Below are positions 7,295 through 7,407 of a stretch of 7,407 nucleotides of DNA, one piece after another. The translations under genes and the position numbers were made by a program. The stretch comes from Methylobacter sp. GTDB taxonomy: Bacteria; Pseudomonadota; Gammaproteobacteria; Methylococcales; Methylomonadaceae. The stretch covers positions 1-7,407 of the forward strand of contig PMJA01000379.1 of assembly GCA_003158415.1 (NCBI GenBank). The letters run 5' to 3'. The notes beneath the pieces are model-generated. The model saw only the letters and a program-made list of their open reading frames with translations, had not been told where the DNA came from and did no database searches. Each line of letters starts with the position of its first letter. Positions within the stretch are counted from its first letter, which is position 1.

Positions 7295-7407
7295 ATGACC
7301 ACTTACGCCCAACCCGATCCCTACGCTTTGGCACATAATCATCGCGAATGCATCAGCGAAGCGCTGAGTGTTGCCGAGCATTTGTGCCTTGAACGCGGCG
7401 TGCAATT
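7295..7407 (+). CDS. zur: Fur-family transcriptional regulator, Zur-like (N-terminal 37 residues; cut by window edge)
   Basis: Only the start is present. The pattern H14-x-H16-x2-C19, then ALSVAEHLC and ERGVQ, is the usual N-terminal helix of Zur-type Fur proteins, which normally continues into LTPLRRxVL at the winged-helix domain; the next codon begins TT, compatible with that leucine. Zur is a cytoplasmic zinc-sensing repressor of zinc-uptake genes such as znuABC. The start is ATG 7295, with AAGGAAG 11 bases upstream as a somewhat distant ribosome binding site. The Zur-like box on its own promoter supports Zur over Fur or PerR. The DNA-binding helix and metal sites are outside the window, so the subfamily stays an inference. 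Confidence 0.75.
   Translation, partial: MTTYAQPDPYALAHNHRECISEALSVAEHLCLERGVQ

Noticed and set aside
7050..7334. Minus-strand open frame of 94 codons across the selO-zur interval
   Set aside because: It runs antisense to the 44-codon gene, the Zur box and the zur start; its composition looks like non-coding translation, and the plus-strand features explain the DNA better.

Overview
The window reads as ordinary chromosomal DNA of a Gammaproteobacterium with roughly balanced base composition. The gene set fits a methanotroph/methylotroph-like organism (Methylococcales is my best guess, inferred only from the look of the proteins): a soluble NAD-dependent formate dehydrogenase operon, a SelO protein with cysteine in place of selenocysteine, and the start of a Zur-like regulator with a gammaproteobacterial-type Zur box in front of it. 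I see no insertion sequence, CRISPR array, phage gene, tRNA or rRNA.

Left part (1-5209, minus strand): an operon transcribed right to left in the order fdsG, fdsB, fdsA, fdhD. FdsG ([2Fe-2S]), FdsB (FMN, NADH site, [4Fe-4S]) and FdsA (several Fe-S clusters plus the molybdopterin active site) form a cytoplasmic complex that oxidises formate to CO2 and reduces NAD+. FdhD is the sulfurtransferase that activates the molybdenum cofactor of FdsA; its C-terminal part lies beyond the window. fdsG/fdsB and fdsA/fdhD overlap by 4 and 8 bp, and fdsB/fdsA are 21 bp apart, so the four genes are almost certainly one transcript. A sigma70-like promoter is readable at 5285-5313.

Middle (5210-5451): a 242-bp AT-rich divergent intergenic region holding the fds promoter with a small dyad on its -35, and a weaker possible promoter for the rightward gene.

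Right part (5452-7407, plus strand): selO, a protein adenylyltransferase (AMPylase) pseudokinase of 533 residues. It is followed 21 bp later by a 44-codon gene with a strong ribosome binding site, encoding a one-helix membrane protein that I do not recognise. After an 85-bp gap comes the first 37 codons of a Fur-family, Zur-like repressor, preceded by a near-consensus Zur box lying over an extended -10 promoter.

No clearly new system is visible. The points most worth a second look are the small membrane-protein gene behind selO, the apparent Zur autoregulation site, and the lack of a Shine-Dalgarno sequence at selO.
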